A DNA stretch of 32,762 bases from Fibrobacter succinogenes (GTDB lineage Bacteria > Fibrobacterota > Fibrobacteria > Fibrobacterales > Fibrobacteraceae): assembly GCA_902795385.1 (NCBI GenBank), contig CADBLC010000007.1, positions 1 to 32,762 of the forward strand. Reading direction: 5' to 3'. Shown here piece after piece: positions 1-8,715 of this stretch (within the stretch, counting starts at the first letter, position 1; each line of letters begins with the position of its first letter). A program made the position numbers and the translations under genes. The notes below the pieces were generated by a model that saw only the letters and a list, made by a program, of their open reading frames with translations, was not told the DNA's origin and did not search any database.

Positions 1-267
1 CTTGTCGCCGCCATCGACGAAAATCTATTTGATGACGCTGGCCGCGCGGAATGCCCCACCGACCGCTACTACGTGCAGATGGTTATCGCCTGGTACATGG
101 CGACTGCCCTCGCCAAGCAATGGGACGCGACGTTCCCTTACATCAAGGGCCGTAAACTCTCGCCCTGGATTCACAACAAGACCATCCAGAAAGCCTGCGA
201 AAGCTACCGCATCACGGACGCGCAGAAGAAAATCCTCCGCGGATTGAAGCTAGAATTGCATCAGTAG
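1..267 (+). CDS. DNA alkylation repair protein, AlkD-like (3' end only)
   Basis: Frame 1 is open from the first base to a TAG at 265-267, giving the last 88 residues of a protein that starts outside the window. The segment reads YYVQMVIAWYMATALAKQ and later WIHNKTIQKACESYRI, which matches the C-terminal HEAT-like helices of the AlkD family of DNA glycosylases that remove alkylated bases. The catalytic part lies upstream and cannot be checked. The last 18 nt overlap, on the opposite strand, the 3' end of the small membrane protein gene at 250-768. The last ~11 codons recur at 5560-5593 and 6134-6169 as part of a tandem duplication, so this C-terminus may have been remodelled, or copied, by that event. 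Confidence 0.75.
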   Translation, partial: LVAAIDENLFDDAGRAECPTDRYYVQMVIAWYMATALAKQWDATFPYIKGRKLSPWIHNKTIQKACESYRITDAQKKILRGLKLELHQ

Positions 268-447
268 GTTCAGCCCGCCGCCGCCATTGAAAAAATCAAG
301 CGACGGAAGGAGGGACATTTTTATGGAACCGGACGTTCCACGTCTTTGGTTGTAACTGTCCAAGGATCGCTGGTACTCGTCACGCTTGTTTGCATGACCC
401 TTGCGTTCATTGTATTTGTAGATATTATACGAAAGAACGGGGATGCC
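234..447 (-). repeat. Repeat block, copy 1 (3' part of small membrane paralog)
   Basis: These 214 nt align without indels and with few mismatches to 5560-5773. A 160-nt part (232-391) aligns the same way to 6134-6293. The block covers the last ~65 codons of the paralog plus 16-18 nt beyond its stop, which here are the end of the AlkD-like gene. Similarity drops sharply after 447 although the encoded proteins stay alignable. Confidence 0.85.
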
Positions 448-768
448 GATGCCCAAGAATGGAATTGAACCTATGATAAATAATGTGCCAATAAATCCTC
501 CTGCGGCCCCTTCATAAGATTTTGGATTGTAATTGCTTAATACTGCATAAGTTCCAAATCCAGCAAGGATTAATCCTATTCCAGTAAACGAGCCTCCAAC
601 AAGCATTCCTGTCGTATTCGGTGTATAGTCGGCGTCGTAGCCTTCTTCTGCAATCAGCTTAGAATAAATATTTGTGCTATCGACTTCATTAGTTACAGAA
701 GATGTTGATGGGGTTGCAAAACACAGGATGTTTACAAAAAAAATTATTAGTAAAATTTTTTTTTCCAT
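250..768 (-). CDS. Small exported/membrane protein, paralog 1 of 3
   Basis: A 172-aa protein of unknown function. It has a hydrophobic N-terminus (MEKKILLIIFFVNILCFA), two glycine-rich hydrophobic segments at about residues 54-78 and 88-115, and a polar tail containing KRDEYQRSLDSYNQRR that ends in FFNGGGGLNLLMQF. The tail is almost identical in the paralogs at 5576-6100 and 6152-6673, while the first half differs from both. The ATG lies 2 nt after the stop of the 771-1709 gene, so it is probably the third gene of an operon with the PLAT protein. Its stop overlaps the AlkD-like gene convergently by 18 nt. No enzyme motif was recognised. Confidence 0.7.
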   Translation of the reverse strand: MEKKILLIIFFVNILCFATPSTSSVTNEVDSTNIYSKLIAEEGYDADYTPNTTGMLVGGSFTGIGLILAGFGTYAVLSNYNPKSYEGAAGGFIGTLFIIGSIPFLGIGIPVLSYNIYKYNERKGHANKRDEYQRSLDSYNQRRGTSGSIKMSLLPSLDFFNGGGGLNLLMQF

Positions 769-770
769 AA

Positions 771-1709
771 TTACTTTAGCTCTTTTTCGATGGTTATAAT
801 GCCGCCTTGTGCAGTCTTAACGGTTATATCAATCTTAAAATCACGATTTTTGATAGAATCTTTTATCCTCTTGACGCTTTCTGAACAGGCTTCGTATATG
901 TCAAAGGACACATTATACTCTGATGAGACTCCTTTACATAATTCAACGATAGGTAATAAGGAATGGTTTGGCATGATTTGAAATCGTATTTTAAGTAATC
1001 TAAAAGGCTTGTTAGAAATAATGTTAAATGTTTGGGGGTCTCGAAACCAATCATCTGTTTGCATCCAATCCTTCAGTATAAAATACTGTTTTTCCGACTC
1101 TAACTCCATTTCTAAATGGACGGCGATGCTATTCGGTTCGTTTCCTATTAGAAGCTCAATTTGTGGGTCCTTTGTAACACTTAGATCGTATTTTTTCTCA
1201 AGTTTGTTGAAATAGTTGTCCAGCAAGGCGCCATACGTCTGCCGCCACAGTTCTACCGTTGTTTCTTCAAAAGGAGAGAAAAAGGATTTTATCGCGGATT
1301 TGACGGATTGTGTACTTACACCATGAGTTGTTAGAATGTCCTCAATAGCATCACCTAGATTCATTAGAATTACATAGGCTTTTTTCGTCTGCTGTACCAG
1401 AAATGCCCCTTGAATAGGAATGGCGCCTTCGATAACATGGTCGTTAACTTTCATATCGAAGCCCAAAACGACTTCATTTTTTCCCTGTATGTCAATGCCC
1501 AACTTGTTTATTTCCAATAAGACGTCGTCGTACCCTGCTATAGAAATTTTGTGCGAACCTGCAAAGTATGCCGTCAAGACATTGTTTATGGCCGCTTCCC
1601 CGACAAGTGTTTGCATCTTAATAGTTCCCGATTTCCTGAACGGTGTGCTATAATTGTCAGCGAAAAGGAAGGAGATGAAAGTGAACATGAGTAGCGCTAT
1701 TTTTTTCAT
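771..1709 (-). CDS. Exported protein of unknown function (312 aa)
   Basis: I chose the ATG at 1709 over a TTG at 1715. It forms an ATGA overlap with the stop of the upstream gene, is preceded by AGGGAG at 6-nt spacing, and begins a normal signal peptide (MKKIALLMFTFISFLFA). The mature protein is beta-rich, with a segment around KVNDHVIEGAIPIQGAFLVQ and a second half of about 150 residues containing several acidic patches. No family was recognised. Its first ~100 residues loosely resemble the N-terminal region of the upstream PLAT protein in hydrophobic pattern, which could mean a shared lipid-binding-like fold; this is weak inference. Translational coupling suggests the two proteins are made together and may act together at the envelope. 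Confidence 0.75.
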   Translation of the reverse strand: MKKIALLMFTFISFLFADNYSTPFRKSGTIKMQTLVGEAAINNVLTAYFAGSHKISIAGYDDVLLEINKLGIDIQGKNEVVLGFDMKVNDHVIEGAIPIQGAFLVQQTKKAYVILMNLGDAIEDILTTHGVSTQSVKSAIKSFFSPFEETTVELWRQTYGALLDNYFNKLEKKYDLSVTKDPQIELLIGNEPNSIAVHLEMELESEKQYFILKDWMQTDDWFRDPQTFNIISNKPFRLLKIRFQIMPNHSLLPIVELCKGVSSEYNVSFDIYEACSESVKRIKDSIKNRDFKIDITVKTAQGGIITIEKELK

Positions 1710-4700
1710 TGCCAACTCCCTGCAACTTCCAGCATACGAACGAAACCCATATTGTCAAGCAAGAACAGACCCGCATTGTTGTTGACGTTCATATATATGG
1801 AGAAAGAACATTTTCCGATTCCATAGCGCAGTGCTGCTACAGCTTCGTTCGGTAGAAGGAACTGTACGTTATTGAATTCCTCCCGGAACATATGCGTGAG
1901 TTCTGCATTTCCAAGATACATCAAACCGAAACCTTCATCCGGGCAATCCAATCCTAATCCCACATTTCCGATCCAATAGTCATTTGGCTGCGGATTTGGC
2001 ACATAGATATCCAACGAGATTGTATTGGAGATATATTCCAGTTCTGACGGCATAAAAGGACGGCTTTTGATTTCAATATACCCTGAAGCCATGATTCCCG
2101 CTGCACCAAGTCCCTCTGTCTTGGGAACTTCTACAAAAAGAACATTTGGTCCCGTTGATGCCCAATCATTTACATTGTCAAACGACATAAAATCTGCTGA
2201 GTAGACGTCTAAAATTGTGCTTGCGACTATATGCTCTGTTGTACGGATTATGACATTTCCACCGAATCGCAAGTTGTCTATGCGGTAATCTTCTGAATTC
2301 TGATTTACGTTCATAATAATGGAGAACTTTGCGTTGGGATAATCCCCAGCAAGGGCACTATAAATATCCCAGTTCAAGGGGAATGATAAGGTGTTCCATC
2401 CTGGAGTCAATCCTGTCAGTGAATTTTGACCTATCCAAGCGTTGTAAAGGCCTGCGGCAGGAATGTTTACGCTCATCTGGACTTCTCCATACCAGAAAGG
2501 ATTTGCTTGGTCTTCAGGAATCCAGACATCTAACAAAAGTTCATTCGAAATGGCCCCCAATTCGTATGTATTGAAAATCGGAGATTCAATGGTCATGTAG
2601 CCGTTTCCGTGAACTTTTAAAGAATAACCCTCGTCTCCAAATTTCACATAATTATCGTAAGAGAGGGTTGCAATTGCACTTGTCCAGGGATGATTTGTGT
2701 CGTCGAATGACATGAAGAAAGGTAAACTTTTGATGTCAATTGTTGTTGTCTCGGGTGCTGAAACTTCTTTGCGAATGACTTTGACTGCAATTCCTTTGCC
2801 GGAAACTCCAGTAGGGATTTGAATGGTAATCTCGTCATCGGATAAAGACTCTACAATTGCAACCGCATCCCCTATTTTTACAACAATATCTTTGACTTCG
2901 GTGCCGAAATTTTTGCCGGTTATTTTTATAGATTGACCTGTGTATGCCACATCTGGCGATACAGAAAGAATGTGAGGAACTACCGATTCTACAATCTCTA
3001 TAATTTCGTCAAAAGTAATATCCCATCCGTTTGATGAGACTCTGAAAGGATACATGCCTTTTTCTATGTTGCGGGGGATTCTGACATATGCTCCGCTATT
3101 GGATAAACCGAGGAAATCGAGTAAGATGTTCCCTAGATAAAATTTAGATGTAACGTCAATATTCCGCATGGAGACTTCGAATGCGTCTCCAGGTTTTGCT
3201 GAGACAACCGCAATTCCGTCTAGGATAGGTTTCTCACCAAGGACTTCGATGGTCACGTTTTGGATGATTCCATCCACAATGATGGGGCCCTGTTCATATT
3301 TGGCGAGAGGAGTGCTTTCGGGAATCTTGAAGAGGGCGTAATCCCTTGTCACAAGCGCCGGTTCAATCGGGATGGTCAAAGTCATTGTGATGTTTTGGGC
3401 CATATCCAAATTTAGACCGTACACCATCACGTAATTCCCGGGGTGGGTTGTATAGTTGAACGGATTCATTGCTGGAGTCTGTATGTCGGGACATGACTGA
3501 TTGTCGGATTCCCATGTCCAGCCATCTTCGCTGTTCAAACCGCGGTTAAATATATGAAAAAATGGTTTGTTATATAGCCCATCTTCCTTTCCATCAGCAT
3601 CCTTGCTGTAAACAACTTCGTTCAAGCCATCATAGTTCACTGGTGTTACGCTTATCCATTCTGGTGACCATCCAGGATGTGAATTCGATTGGTCGTTATG
3701 CAATTTTACCTTTTTTATTCCCTTTAAATTTTTTGTTCCCGTAAGGAAAAACCAATCCTCTATCCCCCGTTCAAAGTTGTCCATATCATCGTCTAGTTTG
3801 AATGTCTGAATTTCACCAGAGCATCCTTCAAGAGTCAAACGAATATTGGCGTTTGTGCCGGCTTGGTTTCCGTCAATTGTCTTGATGCCTATCTTATAGC
3901 CAAAATTATCCATTACATAACGAGAAACTACAACTTTTGATGAAATGGGACTAATACTTGTTTGTTCAGTGTAGTCCATTCCTTTTTCGTTGTCGATGGG
4001 AATGTCCATGGCCAGCCATTGATTGAACATGAATACTTGGCCGTCTATTAGGGTAGAATGATTAATATTTTCAGGGAACGAAGCGTGTGTGTAAGCTACG
4101 TTTTTTACATACCATCCAGGGTTGCTTTGGCCGGTCCATAAATTGGAAAGTGTCATTTTTTTGACGTTTGCAAGTTTTTCTTTAGTCACGATGGTGAAGG
4201 TTGAAGTTGTTCCCACCTCAAAATCATCATGGTTACCTTTGTCAAGTAAAAAAGAAAGACATTTGTCATTTATATCACAGATGTTTGCTTGAATGTCATC
4301 GTTTGTTCCTGCGCGGTGAAAGTGTTCTTCGTCGCCGGTTTCGACATAGAATGTGTAAATCTGCATATTGTCTTTTTCATTGAAAGTATATGTTGTTGGC
4401 GATGTGCCGCCAATCCAGCGGTGAATGGGGAACCAATAATGAAAATTTCGGTTATTCGGAAGTTGCATGTCTACGGATACGGAGTCGATGTACCAGCCTG
4501 GTCGATTGCCGGAATTGTCGCTACTCAATGTTAAGGACAAATTTTGTGCTAGGGCAAATGGGGCCTCCTCAACAAAATGAGAAATTTGTCCGTTTCTCAA
4601 TTGTTTTGTAGGAAGGCATCTGGGACCGCCTGAAATCTCATCACCGCATAGAGATAATGATATTTTTGATTCTGTTTCAGCGTTATCTACATCTTTAGCC

Positions 4701-5476
4701 GTATATACAGAAACATTGTACGATACGGTCTCACATGGCTTGTTGCTAATGATAACGTAGTCGTCCTTTATAATGCCTGCAACAGGACAGCCGTAAACAG
4801 CAATTTTTTTGTTTTCTATTTTAGGATAAGAATGAAGAATACTTATTTGTTCAAGAAATGAAGGAAAACTGATAGTGCCATAGTCTGTAAGGTCAATGCA
4901 ATCTGCCCCTTTTGTCTTTGATGCTATAACTTCGTCTAAAGCCAATTGAATCTTTGAGTTTATTACATCGTCTCCCCATGCTTTTGCAATGGATTCAAGT
5001 AAGTGTTGATATCCATATGAAATGTTTGAGGCATTAGCATCTGCATCGGATAAACAAATATTTAAATGAACATTTTTGTCGTTTGTTATATCATAATCTC
5101 TAAAAAAACTTTTTGTTGATGCGTCTATCCCTTTTGTTCTTACTCGGGGATTAAGAGGAATATTCCCAAAATTGACTTTTGTATTGACGTCAATGGATCC
5201 GCTTATATGAACGTCAATATCATTTTCGACTATGTTTGATTTAAAATCATGCAAATAGAACTCGTTTATGCTTTTTATTTCTTCGACATCTTCTAATTTA
5301 TGCGTGATATTAAAGTCATGATACCCAGCATTTTCGTAAACAGAAAGTAGATTTTGTAGACTGGTTTCATCTACACTTACAGAAACCATCCCTGCGTCTG
5401 GATCGGGAGAAAAGTTTACCGCGTAACACGCCGAAAATAAGAATATGGCTAAAATTAATGGGAAGGGCTGATGCAT
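1706..5476 (-). CDS. Large exported protein with three PLAT-like domains and an IPT/TIG domain
   Basis: A 1256-aa protein with an N-terminal signal (residues 1-19; FSAC could also be a weak lipobox). Residues 20-240 are unrecognised. Three PLAT/LH2-like units follow at about 252-358, 370-495 and 512-645. Their signatures are AGTNDD or AGTNAN, then an aromatic/FERG-like strand, then PGWY or PGWS (residues 327, 453, 601), with HYWFPIHRWIGG closing the first. An IPT/TIG Ig-like domain spans about 833-905, and two related beta-sandwich modules (each starting FMSFD, near 921 and 1096) end the protein. PLAT domains bind lipids or proteins, so an envelope or surface binding role is likely. A TATATT lies 8 nt before the ATG and no Shine-Dalgarno is visible. 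It is the first gene of an AT-rich operon with 771-1709 and 250-768. Confidence 0.8.
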   Translation of the reverse strand: MHQPFPLILAIFLFSACYAVNFSPDPDAGMVSVSVDETSLQNLLSVYENAGYHDFNITHKLEDVEEIKSINEFYLHDFKSNIVENDIDVHISGSIDVNTKVNFGNIPLNPRVRTKGIDASTKSFFRDYDITNDKNVHLNICLSDADANASNISYGYQHLLESIAKAWGDDVINSKIQLALDEVIASKTKGADCIDLTDYGTISFPSFLEQISILHSYPKIENKKIAVYGCPVAGIIKDDYVIISNKPCETVSYNVSVYTAKDVDNAETESKISLSLCGDEISGGPRCLPTKQLRNGQISHFVEEAPFALAQNLSLTLSSDNSGNRPGWYIDSVSVDMQLPNNRNFHYWFPIHRWIGGTSPTTYTFNEKDNMQIYTFYVETGDEEHFHRAGTNDDIQANICDINDKCLSFLLDKGNHDDFEVGTTSTFTIVTKEKLANVKKMTLSNLWTGQSNPGWYVKNVAYTHASFPENINHSTLIDGQVFMFNQWLAMDIPIDNEKGMDYTEQTSISPISSKVVVSRYVMDNFGYKIGIKTIDGNQAGTNANIRLTLEGCSGEIQTFKLDDDMDNFERGIEDWFFLTGTKNLKGIKKVKLHNDQSNSHPGWSPEWISVTPVNYDGLNEVVYSKDADGKEDGLYNKPFFHIFNRGLNSEDGWTWESDNQSCPDIQTPAMNPFNYTTHPGNYVMVYGLNLDMAQNITMTLTIPIEPALVTRDYALFKIPESTPLAKYEQGPIIVDGIIQNVTIEVLGEKPILDGIAVVSAKPGDAFEVSMRNIDVTSKFYLGNILLDFLGLSNSGAYVRIPRNIEKGMYPFRVSSNGWDITFDEIIEIVESVVPHILSVSPDVAYTGQSIKITGKNFGTEVKDIVVKIGDAVAIVESLSDDEITIQIPTGVSGKGIAVKVIRKEVSAPETTTIDIKSLPFFMSFDDTNHPWTSAIATLSYDNYVKFGDEGYSLKVHGNGYMTIESPIFNTYELGAISNELLLDVWIPEDQANPFWYGEVQMSVNIPAAGLYNAWIGQNSLTGLTPGWNTLSFPLNWDIYSALAGDYPNAKFSIIMNVNQNSEDYRIDNLRFGGNVIIRTTEHIVASTILDVYSADFMSFDNVNDWASTGPNVLFVEVPKTEGLGAAGIMASGYIEIKSRPFMPSELEYISNTISLDIYVPNPQPNDYWIGNVGLGLDCPDEGFGLMYLGNAELTHMFREEFNNVQFLLPNEAVAALRYGIGKCSFSIYMNVNNNAGLFLLDNMGFVRMLEVAGSWQ

Positions 5477-5559
5477 GAAAATTCAATATAAATTATTATG
5501 GAATCTATTCAAAATAGTTGAGTGTAAAAAAAAGATAACAAGGCTGCGCTTTGCGACAG

Positions 5560-5773
5560 CCTCCGCGGATTGAAGCTAGAATTGCATCAGTAGGTTCAGC
5601 CCGCTGCCGCCATTGAAAAAATCAAGCGACGGAAGGAGGGACATTTTTATGGAACCGGACGTTCCACGCCTTTGGTTGTAACTGTCCAAAGATCGCTGGT
5701 ACTCGTCACGTTTGTTTGCATGACCCTTGCGTTCGCTGTACTTGTAGATATTATACGAAAGAACGGGGATGCC
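5560..5773 (-). repeat. Repeat block, copy 2
   Basis: Near-identical to 234-447 over 214 nt with no gaps. It includes 16 nt (5560-5575) beyond the paralog's stop that match the end of the AlkD-like gene although no AlkD frame exists here. Confidence 0.85.
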
Positions 5774-6100
5774 TATCAACAGAAGCGGAATTGATCCTAC
5801 GATTAAAAGTCCACCGCCGATACGGTCGCCGACATCATCCCAGGTTTCTGGATGATAGTTGTCTAAAAGAACATTTATGCCCAACCCTAGGAAAATGCCC
5901 CCTGTTACAGTGAATATGCCACCCCATACGATTCCAGCCACGTTGTGTCCGCCGGAAGCGACAATATCTTCCTGTTTAATCAATTCCTCGTATATTTGGC
6001 TGCTATCTGCAACTGATTCCTTGTACAAAAGGGAATCTTCCTGTGCAAATACAGTACAGGCCGCGACAAGGACGAAAATTAATGTATGTAGGGCTCGCAC
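5576..6100 (-). CDS. Small exported/membrane protein, paralog 2 of 3
   Basis: A 174-aa paralog of 250-768 with unknown function. The GTG at 6098-6100 is the chosen start: it opens a signal-like sequence (MRALHTLIFVLVAACTVFAQ) and a TATATT lies exactly 6 nt upstream (6107-6112 on the other strand), as for several genes in this window. VAAC could be a lipobox, or cleavage could follow VFA. Two hydrophobic glycine-rich stretches follow, then SERKGHANKRDEYQRSLDSY and the conserved tail. The C-terminal ~65 codons are nearly identical to paralog 1 in DNA, while the signal peptide and 5' flank match paralog 3, so the gene is a mosaic of the two. It lies about 100 nt upstream of the PLAT operon on the same strand but has its own apparent promoter. 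Confidence 0.65.
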   Translation of the reverse strand: MRALHTLIFVLVAACTVFAQEDSLLYKESVADSSQIYEELIKQEDIVASGGHNVAGIVWGGIFTVTGGIFLGLGINVLLDNYHPETWDDVGDRIGGGLLIVGSIPLLLIGIPVLSYNIYKYSERKGHANKRDEYQRSLDSYNQRRGTSGSIKMSLLPSLDFFNGGSGLNLLMQF

Positions 6101-6133
6101 GCTTTAAATATAACCCATTTTGTGAAAAAGTTT

Positions 6134-6293
6134 ATCCTCCGCGGATTGAAACTAGAATTGCATCAGTAGATTCAGTCCGCCGCCGCCATTGAAAAAATCA
6201 AGCGACGGAAGGAGGGACATTTTTATGGAACCGGACGTTCCACGTCTTTGGTTGTAACTGTCCAAAGATCGCTGGTACTCGTCACGCTTGTTT
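6134..6293 (-). repeat. Repeat block, copy 3
   Basis: Matches 232-391 over 160 nt with only a handful of mismatches and no gaps. It includes 18 nt (6134-6151) past the paralog's stop that match the AlkD-like gene end. It abuts, within 3 nt, the 5' flank of copy 2 (6101-6131), which is itself identical to the 5' flank of copy 3 (6674-6704). That shows a head-to-tail duplication unit of about 570 bp. Confidence 0.85.
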
Positions 6294-6673
6294 TGGTGCT
6301 CGAGACGAACGCCGTACATAGAGATGTTGTATAAAAAAACAGGAATTCCAATCAAACACATGGGAATAGACACTATTAGGAGCGAAACGCCGAAATAGCT
6401 GGATGTAATTGCGTCTATGGCATCGTCATTGGCAGAACGTATAAGATATATTCCGCCAATTAGTAACAGCGTTCCTCCTCCTACCATTAGCCCTCCAGCG
6501 AAAGACCCGGAAGCGTTGCCGGATAATCCTTCTGCATTAAGGCGTTCCTGTTCAATCAGTTTCATGTATATCTGTGTGCTGTCTACAACGGGAACTTGTG
6601 GGGCGTTCTCGTTCTGTGCAAACACAGCACAGGCCGCGATAAGGACGAAAATTAATGTATGTAGGGCTCGCAC
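6152..6673 (-). CDS. Small exported/membrane protein, paralog 3 of 3
   Basis: A 173-aa paralog of the two genes described at 250-768 and 5576-6100. The GTG start at 6671-6673 gives the same signal sequence as paralog 2 (MRALHTLIFVLIAACAVFAQ) and has the same TATATT 6 nt upstream (6680-6685 on the other strand). The middle has two hydrophobic segments that differ clearly from the other copies. The region just before the shared tail (SMYGVRLEHQNKRDEYQ) is also diverged, and identity resumes at NKRDEYQ. The gene is divergent from the GH30 gene, with a 72-nt shared promoter region. Function unknown. Confidence 0.65.
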   Translation of the reverse strand: MRALHTLIFVLIAACAVFAQNENAPQVPVVDSTQIYMKLIEQERLNAEGLSGNASGSFAGGLMVGGGTLLLIGGIYLIRSANDDAIDAITSSYFGVSLLIVSIPMCLIGIPVFLYNISMYGVRLEHQNKRDEYQRSLDSYNQRRGTSGSIKMSLLPSLDFFNGGGGLNLLMQF

Positions 6674-6710
6674 GCTTTAAATATAACCCATTTTGTGAAA
6701 AAGTCCACAT

Positions 6711-6739
6711 TTGACATTCCTAGATACTTAGGGTATATT
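6711..6739 (+). promoter_or_regulatory. Sigma70-type promoter of the GH30 gene
   Basis: A consensus -35 TTGACA (6711-6716), a 17-nt spacer and a -10 TATATT (6734-6739) stand 6 nt before the ATG at 6746. Transcription would start at or next to the A of the start codon, so the mRNA should be leaderless. This is the cleanest promoter in the window. Confidence 0.75.
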
Positions 6740-6745
6740 TAGGGT

Positions 6746-8695
6746 ATGAAGGGATTGGTTCAGAAATTTACAGTTGTTTCGGCGGCTTTCGGCGTTGCGT
6801 GCCTTGCAGGCATTGCATCCCCTGCGCATGCGCAGACCAAGGTCGTCGTGGATCCGGGGAAAAAGTACCAGGTTTTCGAAGGCTGGGGCACTAGCCTCTG
6901 CTGGTGGGCCGTGAAGGCGGGCGCCTGGAGCGAGGCGAACCGCAGTAGCCTTATCGGTGCGATTGCCGACCCCGATACGGGTCTGGGCTACACGATTTTC
7001 CGCTACAACATCGGCGGTGGCGACCAGCCGGGCCATAACCACCTCACGAAGGGTGACGGCGGCGGCAAGGTTCCGGGTTACAAGCCCACCGAGAAAGGCG
7101 ATTACGACTGGACGGCCGACCCGTACCAGCGCGCGATTGCATTGGAACTCGCCAAGCGCGTGAAGGACCCGATTTTCGAGGCGTTCAGCAATTCGCCCCC
7201 GTGGTGGATGACCAAGAGCGGCTGCGTTTCGGGAAGTAGCGACGGCAGCGACAACCTCAAGGAAGACTACTTTGACGACTTCGCGGACTACCTCTCCGAA
7301 GTGGCGCTGCACTTCAAGACGGAATGGGGGCTCACGTTCCGCACGGTGGAACCTTTCAACGAGCCTAGCGCCGGCTGGTGGAAGTCTAACGGCGGGCAGG
7401 AAGGTTGCGGTTTCAAGAACAACCAGTCTAAGATGATTGTGGAACTCGGCAAGGCGCTCCAGAAGAAGGGGCTCTTCCCGGAAACGTCGGTGAGCGCCGC
7501 CGATGAGACGTCCATCAAGCAGGCGCACGACCAGCTGGGCAACTACACCGCGGAGGCGCTCTCTTACCTGGGGCAGGTGAACACGCACAGTTATTCCGAC
7601 GGCAGCTACCGCAAGCAGCTTTTCAACCGCGCCTTCGGCCTGAACAAGCGCCTTTGGCAGTCCGAAACGGGCCCGCTTAGCAAGAGCGGCGACGAACATA
7701 TCGCACTCTGGATGGCAAACGTGATTATCCAGGACCTGCGCGACATGCATGCGGAAGCGTGGATAGACTGGCAGATTGGCGACCCGGCCGAGAACTGGCG
7801 CAGCCTCGCGCTCAACCACAGTAAGCAGACTTTTACGCCGAACGCGCGCTACTACATGCACGCCGCATTCAGCCGCTACATCCGTCCGGGGTCCCGCATT
7901 ATCGATAGCGACAACGGCAATACGCTCGCGGCGCTCCGCCCCGACGGAGCCCTGGTGCTTATCGTGCGCAACAGCGGCTCTAGCGACGTGAAGTACAGTT
8001 TTGACCTGGGCGAGTTTGTGAAGATTGGCACGAGCGCGAAGGTGGTGCGGTTCGAACTGCCCGGCAGCTTGACCAAGCAATCCGACATCGCGGTTTCGGG
8101 CAAGGCACTCTCGATGACGGCGAAGGCCAACACGATTACCACGATGGTGATTGACGGTGCCGAGGGTGGCGCCTGCAAGCCGGATTCCATCATTCCGTAC
8201 GTGAAAATCCACAGCAATAGCGGCTGGGACGAGACGACCGACGTGAAGTTGAACAAGGGCGACTCGCTGGTGATTGGCCCGCACCCGTGGGAAGGCGGCC
8301 GCTGGGTATGGACCGGCCCGAAGGACTTCGGCAGCACTAGCCGTGAAATCCGCTTCAAGAACATGGACGGCACCATGAGCGGCTACTACAAGGCGGTCCA
8401 CACGAACGCCTCGGGCTGCGAAGGCTCCGTGACGTTCAAGGTGGTGGTGGACGATCCGGCGCACCCGTTCGTGGAACCGGACACGGCGAAGGATACCGCC
8501 ATAACGTTCTTGCGCGGACTCGTTCCCGAAATCTGTTCCATGCAGCAGGGCTTCAGCGTTGGTGAACCGCTGCAGGTGTTCGACGTGCAGGGGCATTTCC
8601 TGAAAAATGTGCAGGAATTCCGTCCGCAGGACTTCCGCCCGGGCGTCTACATCGTAAAGCAGGGTTTCCGCGTGCGCCAGATTCGCGTGCAGTAA
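6746..8695 (+). CDS. Secreted glycoside hydrolase, GH30-like, with Ig-like module and C-terminal sorting-type tail
   Basis: A 649-aa protein with a signal peptide (1-29, ending SPAHA) and a GH30-type (beta/alpha)8 domain at about 33-380. Family marks are VFEGWGTSLCWWA (43-55), FSNSPPWWM (147-155), the acid/base Glu206 in EPFNEP and the nucleophile Glu307 in LWQSETG. Residues 385-470 form the beta side domain of GH30. An Ig-like/CBM-like module spans about 483-570 (GGRWVWTGPKDFGSTSREI). The last ~50 residues (FDVQGHFLKN ... GVYIVKQG ... RQIRV) look like the C-terminal tail used by type IX secretion. GH30 members cleave beta-1,6-galactan, beta-1,6-glucan or glucuronoxylan; substrate cannot be told from motifs alone, though GTSLCWWA recalls galactanase-like members. 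It acts outside the cell. GC-rich, unlike the island before it. Confidence 0.85.
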   Translation: MKGLVQKFTVVSAAFGVACLAGIASPAHAQTKVVVDPGKKYQVFEGWGTSLCWWAVKAGAWSEANRSSLIGAIADPDTGLGYTIFRYNIGGGDQPGHNHLTKGDGGGKVPGYKPTEKGDYDWTADPYQRAIALELAKRVKDPIFEAFSNSPPWWMTKSGCVSGSSDGSDNLKEDYFDDFADYLSEVALHFKTEWGLTFRTVEPFNEPSAGWWKSNGGQEGCGFKNNQSKMIVELGKALQKKGLFPETSVSAADETSIKQAHDQLGNYTAEALSYLGQVNTHSYSDGSYRKQLFNRAFGLNKRLWQSETGPLSKSGDEHIALWMANVIIQDLRDMHAEAWIDWQIGDPAENWRSLALNHSKQTFTPNARYYMHAAFSRYIRPGSRIIDSDNGNTLAALRPDGALVLIVRNSGSSDVKYSFDLGEFVKIGTSAKVVRFELPGSLTKQSDIAVSGKALSMTAKANTITTMVIDGAEGGACKPDSIIPYVKIHSNSGWDETTDVKLNKGDSLVIGPHPWEGGRWVWTGPKDFGSTSREIRFKNMDGTMSGYYKAVHTNASGCEGSVTFKVVVDDPAHPFVEPDTAKDTAITFLRGLVPEICSMQQGFSVGEPLQVFDVQGHFLKNVQEFRPQDFRPGVYIVKQGFRVRQIRVQ

Positions 8696-8715
8696 CTAAT
8701 TACTATACTTTGTGC

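Noticed and set aside
6728-8596. 622-aa open frame on the minus strand opposite the GH30 gene
   Set aside because: Antisense shadow of a GC-rich coding gene; its translation is His/Arg/Val/Ala-rich without domains, and the plus-strand gene has clear catalytic motifs.
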